DNA of 58,500 nucleotides from Bacillus sp. THAF10 (GCF_009363695.1 NZ_CP045403.1:37501-96000), one strand, 5' to 3'; shown: positions 36,948 through 47,875, counted from the first letter of the stretch. Numbers and translations are program-made. Notes: generated from the sequence alone by a model not told the origin.

Positions 36948-39440
36948 ATGCAGGGTCTTGAAAGAGAAGCTGAACCAGTTGTACAAGCAAATGATCATCT
37001 GAGGAAACTCAGAGGTTCCATGATGAGGTCAGTACATCTTACCAAAACGAAGCTTTCCTCTATTTTATTTCATCAAGGATTTTTGCTAGTGTTTATCGGA
37101 TTTTTGTTAGGACGAGCATTAATTCTAAATGAAATTACCCCATTTGCTTTACCATTTTTTGCAGCAGTCTATTTTATGAAGAAAAAGCGGGCAGGGTTAA
37201 CTTTAATTGCGCTGCTTGGGGGATCGGTCACTGTTTCAGCCATGACAGGCATTTATATTTTGGGTGGAATGATTCTGTTCATGCTTCTATTCAAATGGGC
37301 CCAAGCACTTAAGGTGGAACCCATTAAGTCCCTACCGTTTCTCGTGTTCATCTCGGCATTTCTCTCAAAAACTACGATGCTGTATTTTACAACCGGGATT
37401 GTCACGTATGACTGGCTGATGATCGGAGTAGAGGCAGGGCTCGGCTTTATTCTCACCCTCATCTTCTTCCAAAGCATTCCGTTAATTACCGGCAGAAAAA
37501 AGCGGCAGTCCTATAAAACAGAAGAAATCATTTGTCTTATCATTTTGCTTGCCTCTGTGTTAACAGGCACGATAGGTTGGGCAATTTACGATATGAGTAT
37601 CGAACATATTATGTCGAGGTATTTAGTACTTCTCTTTGCTTTTATTGCCGGAGCGACCATTGGCTCCACTGTGGGAGTGGTAACAGGCTTAATCCTCAGC
37701 CTGGCAACGGTATCTAATCTATATCAAATGAGCTTACTGGCCTTTGCTGGGTTATTAGGTGGGCTGTTACGAGAAGGCAACAAGCTGGGCGTATCGGTGG
37801 GATTACTTCTAGGAACCTTATTGATTGGCATTTATGGGGAGGGGATGACGCTACTTGTGCCTACCATTATGGAATCGATGGTAGCCGTTGCTATATTTTT
37901 AATTACACCACAAAAGGCAATTTCAAATCTCGCTAAATATATTCCTGGAACAGCTGAATATAACGCAGAGCAGCAACAATATATGAGAAAAGTGCGCGAT
38001 GTTACCGCAAATAGAGTAGAGCAGTTTTCCCATGTATTCCAAGCTCTGTCCAACAGTTTTTCCAAATTTCAAGCTGAGCATCCAGACTCTGAGAAAGAAG
38101 TGGACCTATTCTTAAGCAATGTGACAGAGAAGACATGTCAAAATTGCTTCAAAAAGGAGCAGTGCTGGACGCAAAACTTCCAAAAAACCTATGATTACAT
38201 GACACATTTAATGGCAGATACAGAAGAGGGCACCATCAATCTAAATGTCAAATTAAAAAAGGAGTGGGATCGACATTGCGTAAAATCCGAAAAAGTAAGG
38301 TCGGTTATCAAAAACGAATTAGCCCAGTTCCACGCGAATGAAAAATTAAAACGCCAATTAATGGAGAGTAGGAGGTTGGTAGCTGATCAATTATTAGGAG
38401 TTTCACAAGTAATGGAGGATTTTGCTAGAGAAATTCAGCGTGAGCGCGAAAATCATTATGTGCAGGAAGAGCAGATTTTAGATGCTCTCAGTGCATTTGG
38501 GATTGAAATTGAGCAAGTGGAAATATACAGCGTTGAGCAGGGGAATGTGGACATTGAAATGACCGTTCCATACTGCGAAGGGCGGGGAGAATGCGAAAAG
38601 CTGATCGCCCCAATGCTTTCAGATATATTGCATGAAAATATTATTGTGAAAAAAGAGGAGTGCAATACAGACAACAATGGGTACTGTCACGTATCTTTTG
38701 GGTCTGCGAAAGCGTTTGTAGTGGAAACTGGCGTAGCTCATGCTGCAAAAGGAGGAGGGCTGATTTCAGGTGATAGTTATTCCACCATAGAATTGGGTCA
38801 TGGTAAATATGCCATTGCCATTAGTGATGGCATGGGTAATGGAGAGCGTGCGCATTACGAGAGCAAAGAAACTTTGCGTCTGCTCCAAGAAATTTTACAA
38901 TCTGGCATCCGGGAGAAGGTTGCCATCAAATCTGTCAATTCGGTGCTTTCCTTACGAACGACAGATGAAATTTTTACAACATTAGATCTGGCGATGATTG
39001 ATTTGCAGGATGCATCCGCGAAATTTTTGAAGGTCGGGTCTACCCCTAGTTTTATAAAAAGGGGAGAAAAGATTATCAAGATTGAAGCTAGTAATCTACC
39101 AATGGGCATCATTCAAGAGTTCGATGTGGACGTCGTTAGTTCCCAGTTAAAGGCTGGAGATTTGCTGATTATGATGAGCGACGGAATTTTTGAAGGACCT
39201 AAGCACGTAGAAAACTATGATTTATGGATGAAGCGCAAAGTATCCGAAATCAGAACAGATGATCCGCAAGAGATGGCCGATTTAATTATGGAGGAGGTTA
39301 TCCGTACAAGATCAGGACAAATTCAGGATGACATGACGGTCGTGGTCGCAAAAATAGAGAGAAATATTCCAAAATGGGCAGCCATTCCTGCCTATCACTA
39401 TCTATCAAAAAATCCGCAACGGATGAAGGAGGCGCTTTAA
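36948..39440 (+). CDS. spoIIE: Stage II sporulation protein E, PP2C serine phosphatase
   Basis: 830 residues. A bifunctional protein that links FtsZ to asymmetric division and dephosphorylates SpoIIAA to release sigma F in the forespore. The N-terminal third (about 40-330) has about ten membrane segments; a central oligomerization/FtsZ-binding region follows; the C-terminal PP2C domain (about 590-810) shows AISDGMGNGERA, MMSDGIFEG and QDDMTVVV, with the metal-binding aspartates. ATG 36948 has the best spacing from GGGAGTGG; ATG 36945 is also possible, and TTG 36933 lies before the site. Confidence 0.97.
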   Translation: MQGLEREAEPVVQANDHLRKLRGSMMRSVHLTKTKLSSILFHQGFLLVFIGFLLGRALILNEITPFALPFFAAVYFMKKKRAGLTLIALLGGSVTVSAMTGIYILGGMILFMLLFKWAQALKVEPIKSLPFLVFISAFLSKTTMLYFTTGIVTYDWLMIGVEAGLGFILTLIFFQSIPLITGRKKRQSYKTEEIICLIILLASVLTGTIGWAIYDMSIEHIMSRYLVLLFAFIAGATIGSTVGVVTGLILSLATVSNLYQMSLLAFAGLLGGLLREGNKLGVSVGLLLGTLLIGIYGEGMTLLVPTIMESMVAVAIFLITPQKAISNLAKYIPGTAEYNAEQQQYMRKVRDVTANRVEQFSHVFQALSNSFSKFQAEHPDSEKEVDLFLSNVTEKTCQNCFKKEQCWTQNFQKTYDYMTHLMADTEEGTINLNVKLKKEWDRHCVKSEKVRSVIKNELAQFHANEKLKRQLMESRRLVADQLLGVSQVMEDFAREIQRERENHYVQEEQILDALSAFGIEIEQVEIYSVEQGNVDIEMTVPYCEGRGECEKLIAPMLSDILHENIIVKKEECNTDNNGYCHVSFGSAKAFVVETGVAHAAKGGGLISGDSYSTIELGHGKYAIAISDGMGNGERAHYESKETLRLLQEILQSGIREKVAIKSVNSVLSLRTTDEIFTTLDLAMIDLQDASAKFLKVGSTPSFIKRGEKIIKIEASNLPMGIIQEFDVDVVSSQLKAGDLLIMMSDGIFEGPKHVENYDLWMKRKVSEIRTDDPQEMADLIMEEVIRTRSGQIQDDMTVVVAKIERNIPKWAAIPAYHYLSKNPQRMKEAL

Positions 39441-39441
39441 T

Positions 39442-39561
39442 ATGGTAAACATGTTCCTTTTAAACGTGAAAAAAGTAAATCTGTCCGCATCCGAGTTCAT
39501 TGTTAAAGGAAAGGCCAGGGGGGACCCGGCAGTTCGTGGTCCCCTGTTGAAAAACCAATAA
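39442..39561 (+). CDS. Possible 39-residue small protein after spoIIE
   Basis: A short frame, MVNMFLLNVKKVNLSASEFI to residue 20 and basic afterwards, starts 1 nt after the spoIIE stop codon. AAGGAGG at 39426-39432 lies 9 nt upstream, an ideal ribosome binding site. I recognise no family, and the last third runs through the hairpin GGGGAC/GTCCCC near 39517-39540. It may be a genuine small protein made with SpoIIE, a decayed gene end, or chance. Confidence 0.25.
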   Translation: MVNMFLLNVKKVNLSASEFIVKGKARGDPAVRGPLLKNQ

Positions 39562-39937
39562 ATTTGTACCCTGTCCGATAAATAGGCCGTTTTGGCTGAT
39601 ATCATGTTAGTATCTCCAGATTATTTTTAGCAGATAAATCCCCATTTCGGCGTTTTCCCCACCCCACCCCCCTCTTGAATACATAAAAAATAGTAAATGG
39701 CTGTTTTCGCAATCTTTGTTGCTGCTACGTATGTTAAAGAATCCCGTAAACGATGTGGCTGTCGTGCTCTTTTCAAAGAGGGAGATATATATGTGGCAAA
39801 GTCCTAAAGCGACTTTTTCCTGGCTAAACGCAACAATTATGAAGAAAAAAGTCTAGTAAATACATAAGCTAGTTGGTTTGAAAAAGGTATATTTTCTCCC
39901 CATCTCGTCCATGATGGCTAATGTTACTATACGCATT
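39562..39937. other. Gene-free region between spoIIE and yabS, with repeat
   Basis: No gene is seen. A GGGGAC/GTCCCC hairpin ends just before it, without a proper T run. A C-rich tract (CCCCACCCCACCCCCC) is at about 39656-39672. Copy C of the dispersed hairpin repeat fills 39705-39862. A promoter for yabS was not resolved. Confidence 0.55.
39705..39862. repeat. Dispersed hairpin repeat, copy C
   Basis: The left part has GCAATCTTTGTTGCTGCTAC and GTCGTGCTCTTTTC, then GGAGATATATATGTGG. The hairpin AAAGTC (39798-39803) and GACTTT (39811-39816) and the right end GCAACAATTATGAAGAAAA follow. It shares its left half with copies A and D. Confidence 0.78.
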
Positions 39938-39952
39938 AGGAGGGGACAAAAC

Positions 39953-40690
39953 GTGTATAAAGGAACGTTAAAGCAAATTCTATTAATTACGGATGGGTGT
40001 TCCAACTCTGGGGAAGATCCCATTGCAATGGCAGCATTGGCCAAGGAGCAGGATATTACTGTTAATGTCATTGGGGTAATGGATCAAGATACCATAGATG
40101 AAAAAGGCATGAGTGAGATTGATGGCATTGCGATGTCTGGCGGTGGGGTAAGCCAGGTTGTATATGCAAAAAATTTATCTCAAACCGTGCAAATGGTCAC
40201 AAGAAAGGCAATGACCCAAACCTTACAAGGGGTTATCAATAAAGAGCTTCAGCAAATTTTAGGCTCTGAAACCTCCATGGAGGATCTTCCACCTGAAAAG
40301 CGTGGCGAGGTAATGGAAGTGGTGGATGAGCTAGGGGAGACCGTTGCCCTACATGTGCTAATTCTTGTAGATACTAGTGCAAGTATGAAATCTAAGCTTC
40401 CTACTGTGAAGGAAGCATTATTAGATTTAGCCTTAAGCTTAAATGCAAGAATGGGAGATAATCTATTTTCTGCCTTTGTTTTCCCGGGGAAACGTCAGGA
40501 AGTAGAGAAGATTTTGGATTGGACGCCAAAGCTTGAGTCGTTGTCCTCCATCTTCCCTAAATTGACAACGGGAGGTATTACGCCTACTGGACCAGCGCTG
40601 CAAGAAGCTATTCCATATTTTAAAGAAACGCGAGCCTTAAGGAGCATGATTTCCGATGATGAACAATTCGATGAAGAATTCGGTGGCTAA
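39953..40690 (+). CDS. yabS: YabS, von Willebrand factor A-like protein
   Basis: 245 residues with a VWFA-type metal-binding core; the MIDAS-like signature ITDGCSNSGEDP is at about 12-23 and VDTSASM further on near 143. Found beside the kinase gene yabT in sporulating bacilli. Function unknown. GTG 39953 is chosen because AGGAGGGG at 39938-39945 is 7 nt upstream and the family begins KGTLKQILLITDG. The end overlaps the yabT start by 35 nt, so translation is coupled. Confidence 0.88.
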   Translation: MYKGTLKQILLITDGCSNSGEDPIAMAALAKEQDITVNVIGVMDQDTIDEKGMSEIDGIAMSGGGVSQVVYAKNLSQTVQMVTRKAMTQTLQGVINKELQQILGSETSMEDLPPEKRGEVMEVVDELGETVALHVLILVDTSASMKSKLPTVKEALLDLALSLNARMGDNLFSAFVFPGKRQEVEKILDWTPKLESLSSIFPKLTTGGITPTGPALQEAIPYFKETRALRSMISDDEQFDEEFGG

Positions 40691-41690
40691 TCTTCCAAAA
40701 GGGACTGTCCTACTTGGTAAATGGCATAACCAAAGCTATACAGTGTGGAAAACGCTTGGCTATGGCGCAACAGGGTATGTCTATTTAACAAAAGGTCCAA
40801 AGGGCTTTGCTGCTTTAAAAATTAGTGAGAACAGTACGTCCATCACGTCCGAAGTGAATGTTCTGCGTCACTTTTCAAAGGTCCAAGGGTTCTCCCTAGG
40901 GCCTTCTTTGTTAGATGTGGATGATTGGGAAATGAAAGGTACCAACAAGACATACTCCTTTTATGTGATGGAATATTTAGAGGGAGAATCCCTCCACATT
41001 TTTCTGCAAAAAAGAGGCATGGAATGGGCAGGAATTCTCATCTTGCAATTGTTAACCGACCTGCAAACCTTACACAACGAAGGGTGGGTCTTTGGAGATC
41101 TAAAGCCGGATAATTTAATTGTTACTTCCTCTCCTCCAAAAATAAGGTTATTGGATGTTGGAGGAACCACACTGAATGGACGCGCTATAAAGGAATTCAC
41201 CGAGTTCTTTGACAGAGGCTATTGGGGGCTCGGTTCTCGTAAGGCAGACAGCGCTTACGATTTGTTTGCTGTTGCGATGATCATGATTCATATTTGCTAT
41301 CCAAAGCAATTTCAGAAAAATGGGCAGCACGGGCTAGAGCAACTGAGGGGATATATCCGAAAGAACAGCTGGTTAATGCAATATGAACCGGTATTGGTTC
41401 AAGCTCTTACCGGTCGCTACCCTTCTGCAGAGACCATGAAAAAAGAAATGCTTTCGCACATGAGTCAGAAAAAATCAGGCGCTACCACTAGCACAACGAA
41501 GGCTGCAGCACCTAATTCAGCAAAGAAAACCCAGTCTGTTAAAGGGAAAGGCAGTCTGAAACATCACCAAGCTTCTGTTGCAACGAACACTCCTTCCGCT
41601 TCTAGTAAAAAGGGATGGATGGAAACAGCTGTTTTATTATCGATTGTTCTTTTCGCTTATTTTTTCTATTTATATGGTCAAATGATGTAA
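40656..41690 (+). CDS. yabT: Membrane-anchored Hanks-type Ser/Thr kinase YabT
   Basis: 344 residues. A sporulation kinase that in B. subtilis is activated by DNA and phosphorylates RecA and other DNA-related proteins in spores. The glycine-rich loop LGYGATGYVYL (about 34-44), the ATP-binding lysine in AALKIS (about 55), a catalytic segment FGDLKPDN (about 147-154) and DVGG in place of DFG are seen. The C-terminal third is basic and disordered, ending in one membrane segment (about 322-340). The MMN start is conserved with B. subtilis; AAGGAG lies 11 nt upstream inside yabS. Confidence 0.93.
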   Translation: MMNNSMKNSVANLPKGTVLLGKWHNQSYTVWKTLGYGATGYVYLTKGPKGFAALKISENSTSITSEVNVLRHFSKVQGFSLGPSLLDVDDWEMKGTNKTYSFYVMEYLEGESLHIFLQKRGMEWAGILILQLLTDLQTLHNEGWVFGDLKPDNLIVTSSPPKIRLLDVGGTTLNGRAIKEFTEFFDRGYWGLGSRKADSAYDLFAVAMIMIHICYPKQFQKNGQHGLEQLRGYIRKNSWLMQYEPVLVQALTGRYPSAETMKKEMLSHMSQKKSGATTSTTKAAAPNSAKKTQSVKGKGSLKHHQASVATNTPSASSKKGWMETAVLLSIVLFAYFFYLYGQMM

Positions 41691-41742
41691 ACTTTGGGTA
41701 GAAGGTGGGTGTATTTTCCACAACCTCCTCAAGCATCTATTT

Positions 41743-41771
41743 TTGCAGGGAAAGTATGCAAATGGTAGGAT
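41743..41771 (+). promoter_or_regulatory. Candidate sigma A promoter of tilS
   Basis: TTGCAG (41743-41748) and TAGGAT (41766-41771) are 17 bp apart. Confidence 0.45.
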
Positions 41772-41813
41772 AAGATAGAAAATATACGTGTAGATTAAAG
41801 GAATGAGAACGAT

Positions 41814-43232
41814 ATGTGGGGAAAAGTTGCTGCATTTATAGAAGAAAAAAAGTTGCTGCCTGATAATTCAACGATCGTGATCGGGGTAAGCGGTGGTGCC
41901 GATTCCATGAGCTTACTCCATTATTTACATTCCTTGAAAAACACCAAGAACTTAACACTTATCGGCGCACATATGGATCATATGTTCAGAGGAGAACAGT
42001 CAAAGCAAGAACTGGATTTCGTTCGGGAGCAATGTTTAGAAAGAGGCTTGCTTTTTGAGGGAGTTCAAGTGGATGTCTCTCGCTATCAAATAGAGCATAA
42101 GCTTAGCGCGCAAGTAGCAGCTAGAGAGTGTCGATATGTTTTTTATCAAAATGTTATGGGTAAATATGAAGCAGATATCTTAGCACTTGGGCATCATGCA
42201 GATGATCAAATCGAGACCATCATGATGAGGCTTGGCAGGGGTTCCTCAATGAAAGGGTATGCTGGCATTTTGCCAAAGCGGGATTTTGGTCAGGGTGTGA
42301 TTATAAGGCCCTTACTTTCTGTAACAAAAGAGGAGATTTTCACGTATCTAGAGAACCATGATGTCCCATATAGGCACGATCCTAGCAATGATAAAGACCT
42401 ATACCGCAGAAATCGTCTGCGACATCGGGTTCTTCCGTTGTTAAAAGAAGAATTCCCAAATCTTCATGAGAAATTCCAATCCTTTAGCGAGCAACTCCAT
42501 GAAGATGAAACTTATTTACAAGCATTAACACAAGAGGAATGGAATAAAGTTATTAAAAGCAAAACGGATTCCGCTATCGTTTTCATGAGAAAGCCGTTGC
42601 TTTTAATGGCTAAACCTTTACAAAGAAGAGGGATTCAACTAATATTAAACTATCTCTATAATAATGAAATTCCTCCATCTCTTTCCTCTATACATATTGA
42701 TAATTTATTATCCTTATTGGAAAGTGAACACCCTTCTGGAAAGTTGGATTTCCCTTCAGGTTTACAGGTTCTCAGATCTTATGATGAATGTACATTGGCA
42801 TTTAATAGGTCAGAGCCAAAAGCGTACGAATACGTGCTAAGTGCACCTGGGGAAGTAAAATTGCCAACTGGGGCCGTTATCAAAAGCGAGATTTGGACAC
42901 ACTATAAGATGTCTGACTTAAAAAGAAACCAAGCCGCAATTGATCTTGCCAATGTCACCCTTCCTCTTATCATTAGGACAAGAGCAGAAGGAGATAAGGT
43001 GAGGCTCAAGGGAACTAAGGGTTCAAAAAAATTATCACGTATTTTCATTGATGACAAAATCCCTCGAACGAAAAGGGATAGTTGGCCACTAGTAACAGAT
43101 GCTACTAACGAAATTTTGTGGGTTCCAATGCTTACACGTTCATCTTATGAGGTTACAGAGGAAACGATGGGTCCTGTTTTAGTATTAACATGCATGATGA
43201 GTCAAAAAGTCTGGGAGGCAACAAAGAAATGA
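41814..43232 (+). CDS. tilS: tRNA(Ile)-lysidine synthase
   Basis: 472 residues. Converts C34 of tRNA-Ile(CAU) to lysidine, which changes both charging and decoding from Met to Ile. The PP-loop motif [15 protein letters not shown] (about 24-38) binds ATP. The N-terminal catalytic half is followed by the substrate-binding domains typical of the longer TilS type. ATG 41814 follows AAAGGA. The stop codon overlaps the hpt start (ATGA), so both are coupled, as in B. subtilis. Confidence 0.96.
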   Translation: MWGKVAAFIEEKKLLPDNSTIVIGVSGGADSMSLLHYLHSLKNTKNLTLIGAHMDHMFRGEQSKQELDFVREQCLERGLLFEGVQVDVSRYQIEHKLSAQVAARECRYVFYQNVMGKYEADILALGHHADDQIETIMMRLGRGSSMKGYAGILPKRDFGQGVIIRPLLSVTKEEIFTYLENHDVPYRHDPSNDKDLYRRNRLRHRVLPLLKEEFPNLHEKFQSFSEQLHEDETYLQALTQEEWNKVIKSKTDSAIVFMRKPLLLMAKPLQRRGIQLILNYLYNNEIPPSLSSIHIDNLLSLLESEHPSGKLDFPSGLQVLRSYDECTLAFNRSEPKAYEYVLSAPGEVKLPTGAVIKSEIWTHYKMSDLKRNQAAIDLANVTLPLIIRTRAEGDKVRLKGTKGSKKLSRIFIDDKIPRTKRDSWPLVTDATNEILWVPMLTRSSYEVTEETMGPVLVLTCMMSQKVWEATKK

Positions 43233-43777
43233 ACAAAGATATCGAAAAAGTACTCTTTTCAGAAGAAGAACTACAAGCAAAGGTTAGAGAACTTGGTGCA
43301 AGATTAACAGAAGATTACAAAGATCGTTTTCCTTTGGCAATTGGTGTACTAAAAGGTGCCATGCCATTTATGGGTGATTTGATTAAGCGAATGGATACAT
43401 ACTTAGAAATGGATTTTATGGATGTTTCAAGCTATGGAAATTCCACTGTTTCCTCTGGAGAAGTAAAAATTCTAAAAGATTTAGATACGTCTGTAGAAGG
43501 AAGAGACATCTTAATTATTGAAGATATTATTGATAGTGGTTTAACACTAAGTTACCTTGTGGAACTGTTCCGCTACCGTAAAGCTAAAACAATTAAAATC
43601 GTTACGCTTCTTGACAAGCCAAGCGGAAGAAAAGCGGATATCACTGCTGATTATGTTGGTTTTATTGTACCCGATGAGTTTGTGGTTGGATACGGTCTTG
43701 ATTTTGCAGAAAGATACCGCAATCTACCTTACATTGGTGTGTTAAAGCCAAGAATTTATACAAATGTGGAAGAGTAA
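43229..43777 (+). CDS. hpt: Hypoxanthine phosphoribosyltransferase
   Basis: 182 residues. Salvages hypoxanthine and guanine to IMP and GMP using PRPP. The PRPP loop [13 protein letters not shown] lies at about 93-105, and KPSGRK near 127 belongs to the purine-binding side. ATG 43229 follows GGGAGG inside tilS and overlaps its stop codon by 4 nt. In B. subtilis HprT also cooperates with TilS in activating ftsH; the adjacency is kept here. Confidence 0.97.
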   Translation: MNKDIEKVLFSEEELQAKVRELGARLTEDYKDRFPLAIGVLKGAMPFMGDLIKRMDTYLEMDFMDVSSYGNSTVSSGEVKILKDLDTSVEGRDILIIEDIIDSGLTLSYLVELFRYRKAKTIKIVTLLDKPSGRKADITADYVGFIVPDEFVVGYGLDFAERYRNLPYIGVLKPRIYTNVEE

Positions 43778-43861
43778 GCAACCCAACACAGATTCCTTGA
43801 ATTGGATTAATTTACTATGTTACTATTGGTTTAGTTTGTCTATTGTGGGAGGAGGTAAGGG

Positions 43862-45793
43862 ATGAACAGAATATTTCGAAATACCATCTTTTATTTATTA
43901 ATATTTTTAGTGGTTATCGGTGTTGTCAGCTTCTTTAATAACCCTAATCCGAAAGAAGAACCGATTACTTACAATACATTCATCCAAAAACTTGAAAGCA
44001 GCGAGGTAGAGAAATTTACGATTCAGCCTACCCGTTCTGTATATGAAGCGCGCGGTACCCTTGTTGGTGCGAAAGAAGGGGAATCATTCGTAGCGATATT
44101 CCCAAACAGCGCAAGTGCGTTAGAGCGTGTAGAAAACGTGTCTGATGAACAAGATATACCAATGACAGTAAAAGAAGCGGAAGAAACAAGTGGTTGGGTA
44201 ACCTTCTTTACTTCCATCATTCCGTTTGTCATCATCTTTATTTTATTCTTCTTCTTGCTCAACCAAGCGCAAGGCGGCGGTAGTCGTGTGATGAACTTTG
44301 GTAAAAGTAAGGCGAAGCTTTATAGTGAAGAAAAGAAAAAGGTGAAGTTCAAGGATGTAGCTGGTGCGGATGAAGAAAAGCAAGAGCTTGTGGAGGTTGT
44401 GGAATTCTTAAAGGATCCACGCAAATTCTCTGAGCTTGGTGCTCGCATTCCAAAAGGAGTTCTGCTTGTTGGACCTCCTGGTACTGGTAAAACCTTGCTT
44501 GCAAGAGCGGTAGCTGGGGAAGCTGGTGTACCATTCTTCTCTATCAGTGGTTCAGACTTTGTGGAAATGTTTGTCGGGGTCGGTGCATCCCGTGTACGTG
44601 ACTTGTTTGAAAATGCAAAAAAGAATGCTCCATGTATCATTTTTATCGATGAAATTGATGCCGTTGGACGTCAGCGTGGCGCTGGCCTTGGCGGTGGACA
44701 TGATGAGCGTGAACAAACCCTTAACCAATTGCTTGTGGAGATGGACGGATTCGGTGCAAATGAAGGTATTATCATCGTTGCAGCGACAAACAGACCGGAC
44801 ATTCTTGACCCGGCATTGTTAAGACCAGGCCGTTTTGATCGTCAAATTACCGTGGATCGTCCTGACTTAAAAGGTCGTGAAGCAGTGCTTAAAGTACATG
44901 CAAGAAACAAACCGCTTGATGAAAATATCAACATGAAAACCATCGCGATGCGCACACCAGGATTCTCTGGTGCCGACCTTGAAAACCTGTTAAATGAAGC
45001 AGCTCTTGTCGCGGCTAGACAGGACAAAAAGCGCATTGATATGCTCGATATTGATGAAGCCATTGACCGTGTCATTGCGGGACCTGCGAAAAAGAGCAGA
45101 GTCATCTCGCAAAAAGAACGTAATATTGTGGCGTACCATGAAGCGGGTCATACCATTATTGGTGTTGTCCTAGATGAAGCGGATATGGTACATAAGGTTA
45201 CCATCGTACCACGTGGCCAGGCTGGTGGATATGCGGTAATGCTTCCAAAAGAAGACCGTTACTTCATGACAAAACCAGAATTGCTTGATAAGATCACTGG
45301 TCTTTTAGGAGGCCGTGTTGCGGAGGAAATTACGTTTGGAGAAGCGAGTACTGGCGCACATAACGACTTCCAGCGCGCAACAGGAATTGCCCGCAAGATG
45401 GTGACTGAATACGGAATGAGCGAAAAGCTTGGACCGCTTCAATTTGGTCAAGCATCAGGAGGCCAAGTATTCCTCGGTCGAGACATTCAAAATGAGCAAA
45501 ACTACAGTGATGCGATTGCTCACGACATTGATACAGAAATCCAACGCATCATTAAAGAATCCTATGCGCGTGCAAAACAGATTCTTACGGAAAATCGTGA
45601 TAAACTGGAGCTCGTTGCAAAAACATTACTTGAAGTGGAAACATTGGATGCAGATCAAATCAAAAACCTTTATGAGCATGGGAAGCTACCAGAGCTACCT
45701 TTGAAAACAGATGGTGGAGACGATGTGAAAGTAAACATCAACTCGAAAAAAGACTCTGATAAACCAGAATCTGACGATAAAAAACCGGAATAA
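43862..45793 (+). CDS. ftsH: ATP-dependent zinc metalloprotease FtsH
   Basis: 643 residues. A membrane-bound hexameric protease that degrades short-lived and misassembled membrane and cytosolic proteins; needed for sporulation in B. subtilis. Two membrane segments (about 7-25 and 115-137) frame an outside domain. The AAA+ module has Walker A GPPGTGKT (about 201-208) and Walker B IIFIDEID (about 258-265), and the protease domain HEAGH (about 425-429). The acidic C-terminal tail is usual. GGAGG precedes ATG 43862. A strong terminator follows. Confidence 0.98.
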   Translation: MNRIFRNTIFYLLIFLVVIGVVSFFNNPNPKEEPITYNTFIQKLESSEVEKFTIQPTRSVYEARGTLVGAKEGESFVAIFPNSASALERVENVSDEQDIPMTVKEAEETSGWVTFFTSIIPFVIIFILFFFLLNQAQGGGSRVMNFGKSKAKLYSEEKKKVKFKDVAGADEEKQELVEVVEFLKDPRKFSELGARIPKGVLLVGPPGTGKTLLARAVAGEAGVPFFSISGSDFVEMFVGVGASRVRDLFENAKKNAPCIIFIDEIDAVGRQRGAGLGGGHDEREQTLNQLLVEMDGFGANEGIIIVAATNRPDILDPALLRPGRFDRQITVDRPDLKGREAVLKVHARNKPLDENINMKTIAMRTPGFSGADLENLLNEAALVAARQDKKRIDMLDIDEAIDRVIAGPAKKSRVISQKERNIVAYHEAGHTIIGVVLDEADMVHKVTIVPRGQAGGYAVMLPKEDRYFMTKPELLDKITGLLGGRVAEEITFGEASTGAHNDFQRATGIARKMVTEYGMSEKLGPLQFGQASGGQVFLGRDIQNEQNYSDAIAHDIDTEIQRIIKESYARAKQILTENRDKLELVAKTLLEVETLDADQIKNLYEHGKLPELPLKTDGGDDVKVNINSKKDSDKPESDDKKPE

Positions 45794-45796
45794 CTA

Positions 45797-45834
45797 AAAA
45801 GATGCCTGGGGAAACTCAGGCATCTTTTCTTTTT
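45797..45834 (+). terminator. Intrinsic terminator after ftsH
   Basis: AAAAGATGCCTG (45797-45808) and CAGGCATCTTTT (45817-45828) form a perfect 12-bp stem with a T-rich tail. Confidence 0.95.
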
Positions 45835-45879
45835 ATCCAGTAAAATAATGATAAGAATGGGATATGACCAACCGTGTCG

Positions 45880-46030
45880 AAATTTCCCGAGCAATAATAG
45901 AAAAAGGTTGTTTCTCTTTTCGAAGAGAGGAGATATAAATGTGTGGCAATTTAGCTTACCTTCAGATTGGAAGAAGTCCTAAAGCCTACACTTCTCTGGT
46001 TAAAGGCAACAATCATTAAGAAAAGAGCCT
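45880..46030. repeat. Dispersed hairpin repeat, copy D
   Basis: It shows CTCTTTTCGAAGAGAGGAGATA, then ATGTGTGGCAATTTA, AAGTCCTAAAGC and GGTTAAAGGCAACAATCATT, ending in AAGAAAAGAGCC. The central hairpin is eroded. It is directly followed by copy E. Confidence 0.7.
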
Positions 46031-46110
46031 TCCTTAAAGAGTAGAAAAAGTCTTAAAGCTGACTTTTTCATCGTTAATAGCAACCATCTTTTAGAAAAGA
46101 GCTTAGAAAA
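46031..46110. repeat. Dispersed hairpin repeat, copy E
   Basis: AAAAAGTC (46045-46052) and GACTTTTT (46061-46068) form a perfect hairpin. The right end AGCAACCATCTTTTAGAAAA matches the other copies. Only the right half of the full element is present. A TATAAT at 46149-46154, after the repeat, may be the -10 box of coaX. Confidence 0.75.
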
Positions 46111-46187
46111 CTAACAATTTCTATTGGGTTTGTACGGTTACCATATAGTATAATAAAACTAATTTTAAAGCATGGTGGGGATTGTAG

Positions 46188-46967
46188 ATGTTATTTGTTT
46201 TAGATGTTGGAAATACCAACACGGTAATAGGTGTATACGATGGAGAAGAATTAAAGCATCATTGGCGTGTCGAAACAAGCCGCAATAAAACCGAAGATGA
46301 ATTTGGGATGATCTTCAAATCACTGCTTGAACATGTGGGACTTAGCTTCAAAGACTTTGAAGGAATCATCATTTCCTCCGTTGTTCCGCCAATTATGTTT
46401 TCATTAGAAAGAATGTGCCAAAAATATTTTCATTTGAAACCGTTAATTGTCGGGCCGGGAATAAAAACGGGTCTTAACATAAAATATGAAAACCCAAGAG
46501 AAGTGGGCGCGGATCGAATTGTCAATGCAGTGGCAGGCATTCATCAGTACGGTGGCCCATTAATTATCGTTGATTTTGGGACAGCAACAACGTATTGCTA
46601 CATCAATGAACATAAGCAATATATGGGCGGTGCGATAGCGCCTGGTATTAGTATTTCTACTGAAGCCCTTTACTCTAGGGCATCCAAGTTGCCTAGAATT
46701 GAAATTGCTCGTCCAGATGGAGTGATTGGAAAAAATACAGTCAGTGCGATGCAGGCTGGAATTCTTTTCGGTTATGTTGGTCAGGTTGAGGGCATTGTAA
46801 ATCGTATGAAGAAACAAAGCAAGGTAGCACCGAAAGTGATTGCAACAGGTGGCCTGGCTACTCTTATCGGGAATGAGTCAGAAGTGATCGATACAGTTGA
46901 TCCATTTTTAACATTAAAAGGTCTTCATTTAATCTATATGAAAAATACGAAAGAGGATGGAGTCTAA
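46188..46967 (+). CDS. coaX: Type III pantothenate kinase
   Basis: 259 residues. Phosphorylates pantothenate, the first step of coenzyme A synthesis, and belongs to the ASKHA superfamily. [14 protein letters not shown] (5-18) binds phosphate, and VDFGTATTY (about 128-136) and GGAIAPG (about 151) are the other family motifs. TGGGGA precedes the ATG. It heads an operon with hslO and yacD. Confidence 0.96.
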   Translation: MLFVLDVGNTNTVIGVYDGEELKHHWRVETSRNKTEDEFGMIFKSLLEHVGLSFKDFEGIIISSVVPPIMFSLERMCQKYFHLKPLIVGPGIKTGLNIKYENPREVGADRIVNAVAGIHQYGGPLIIVDFGTATTYCYINEHKQYMGGAIAPGISISTEALYSRASKLPRIEIARPDGVIGKNTVSAMQAGILFGYVGQVEGIVNRMKKQSKVAPKVIATGGLATLIGNESEVIDTVDPFLTLKGLHLIYMKNTKEDGV

Positions 46968-46984
46968 GAAAGGGGCAAGTACGA

Positions 46985-47866
46985 ATGTCAGACTATCTTG
47001 TGAAAGCCTTGGCTTTTGATGGCCAGGTGAGAGCATATGCAATTCGAACAACAGATACAGTAAGTGAGGCACAACGCAGGCACCAGACATGGCCTACTGC
47101 TTCTGCAGCATTAGGGAGAGCAATGACTGCTTCTGTCATGATGGGTGCCATGTTAAAAGGAGAAAATAAATTAACGGTGAAAATTGAAGGCGGCGGGCCA
47201 ATTGGTGCCATCCTTGTTGATAGTGATGCAAAGGGACATGTCAGAGGCTATGTAACAAATCCACAAACTCATTTTGATTTAAATCAGCATGGGAAACTGG
47301 ACGTAGCGAGGGCAGTAGGTACAAATGGAACCCTATCCGTTGTAAAAGACCTTGGATTAAGAGAACATTTTTCCGGCCAAACCCAGCTTGTTTCAGGGGA
47401 GCTTGGAGAGGACTTTACCTATTATCTTGTTTCTTCTGAACAAATTCCTTCGGCGGTTGGAGTAGGAGTATTGGTGAATCCAGATAACAGTATCCTAGCA
47501 GCTGGTGGATTTATCATTCAGCTTCTTCCGGGGACATCGGATGAAACCATTTCTATCATTGAAGAAAAAATCACCAACATGACACCAGTTTCTAAGCTCA
47601 TTGAAAAGGGACTAACACCTGAAGAGCTCTTAGAAGAAGTGCTAGGTGGCGAGGATATTAAGTTTTTAGAGACGATGCCTATAGAGTTTAAATGCAAATG
47701 TTCCAAAGAACGTTTTGAACAGGCAATTATCTCTCTTGGGGAAAATGAAATTACCGACATTATTGAAGAAGATGGACAAGCAGAAACTCACTGCCATTTC
47801 TGTAATGCTACATTTATGTTCAGCAAAGCGGAACTTGAAGCAATGAGGGATCAACTTAAACATTAG
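46985..47866 (+). CDS. hslO: Redox-regulated chaperone Hsp33
   Basis: 293 residues. A cytosolic holdase that is switched on by oxidative unfolding when its zinc is lost. Four cysteines that bind zinc are seen in CKCS (about 236-239) and CHFC (about 269-272). ATG 46985 follows AAGGGGC. It lies 17 nt after coaX and 9 nt before yacD, so all three are probably one operon. Confidence 0.96.
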   Translation: MSDYLVKALAFDGQVRAYAIRTTDTVSEAQRRHQTWPTASAALGRAMTASVMMGAMLKGENKLTVKIEGGGPIGAILVDSDAKGHVRGYVTNPQTHFDLNQHGKLDVARAVGTNGTLSVVKDLGLREHFSGQTQLVSGELGEDFTYYLVSSEQIPSAVGVGVLVNPDNSILAAGGFIIQLLPGTSDETISIIEEKITNMTPVSKLIEKGLTPEELLEEVLGGEDIKFLETMPIEFKCKCSKERFEQAIISLGENEITDIIEEDGQAETHCHFCNATFMFSKAELEAMRDQLKH

Positions 47867-47875
47867 GGGGCTCCA

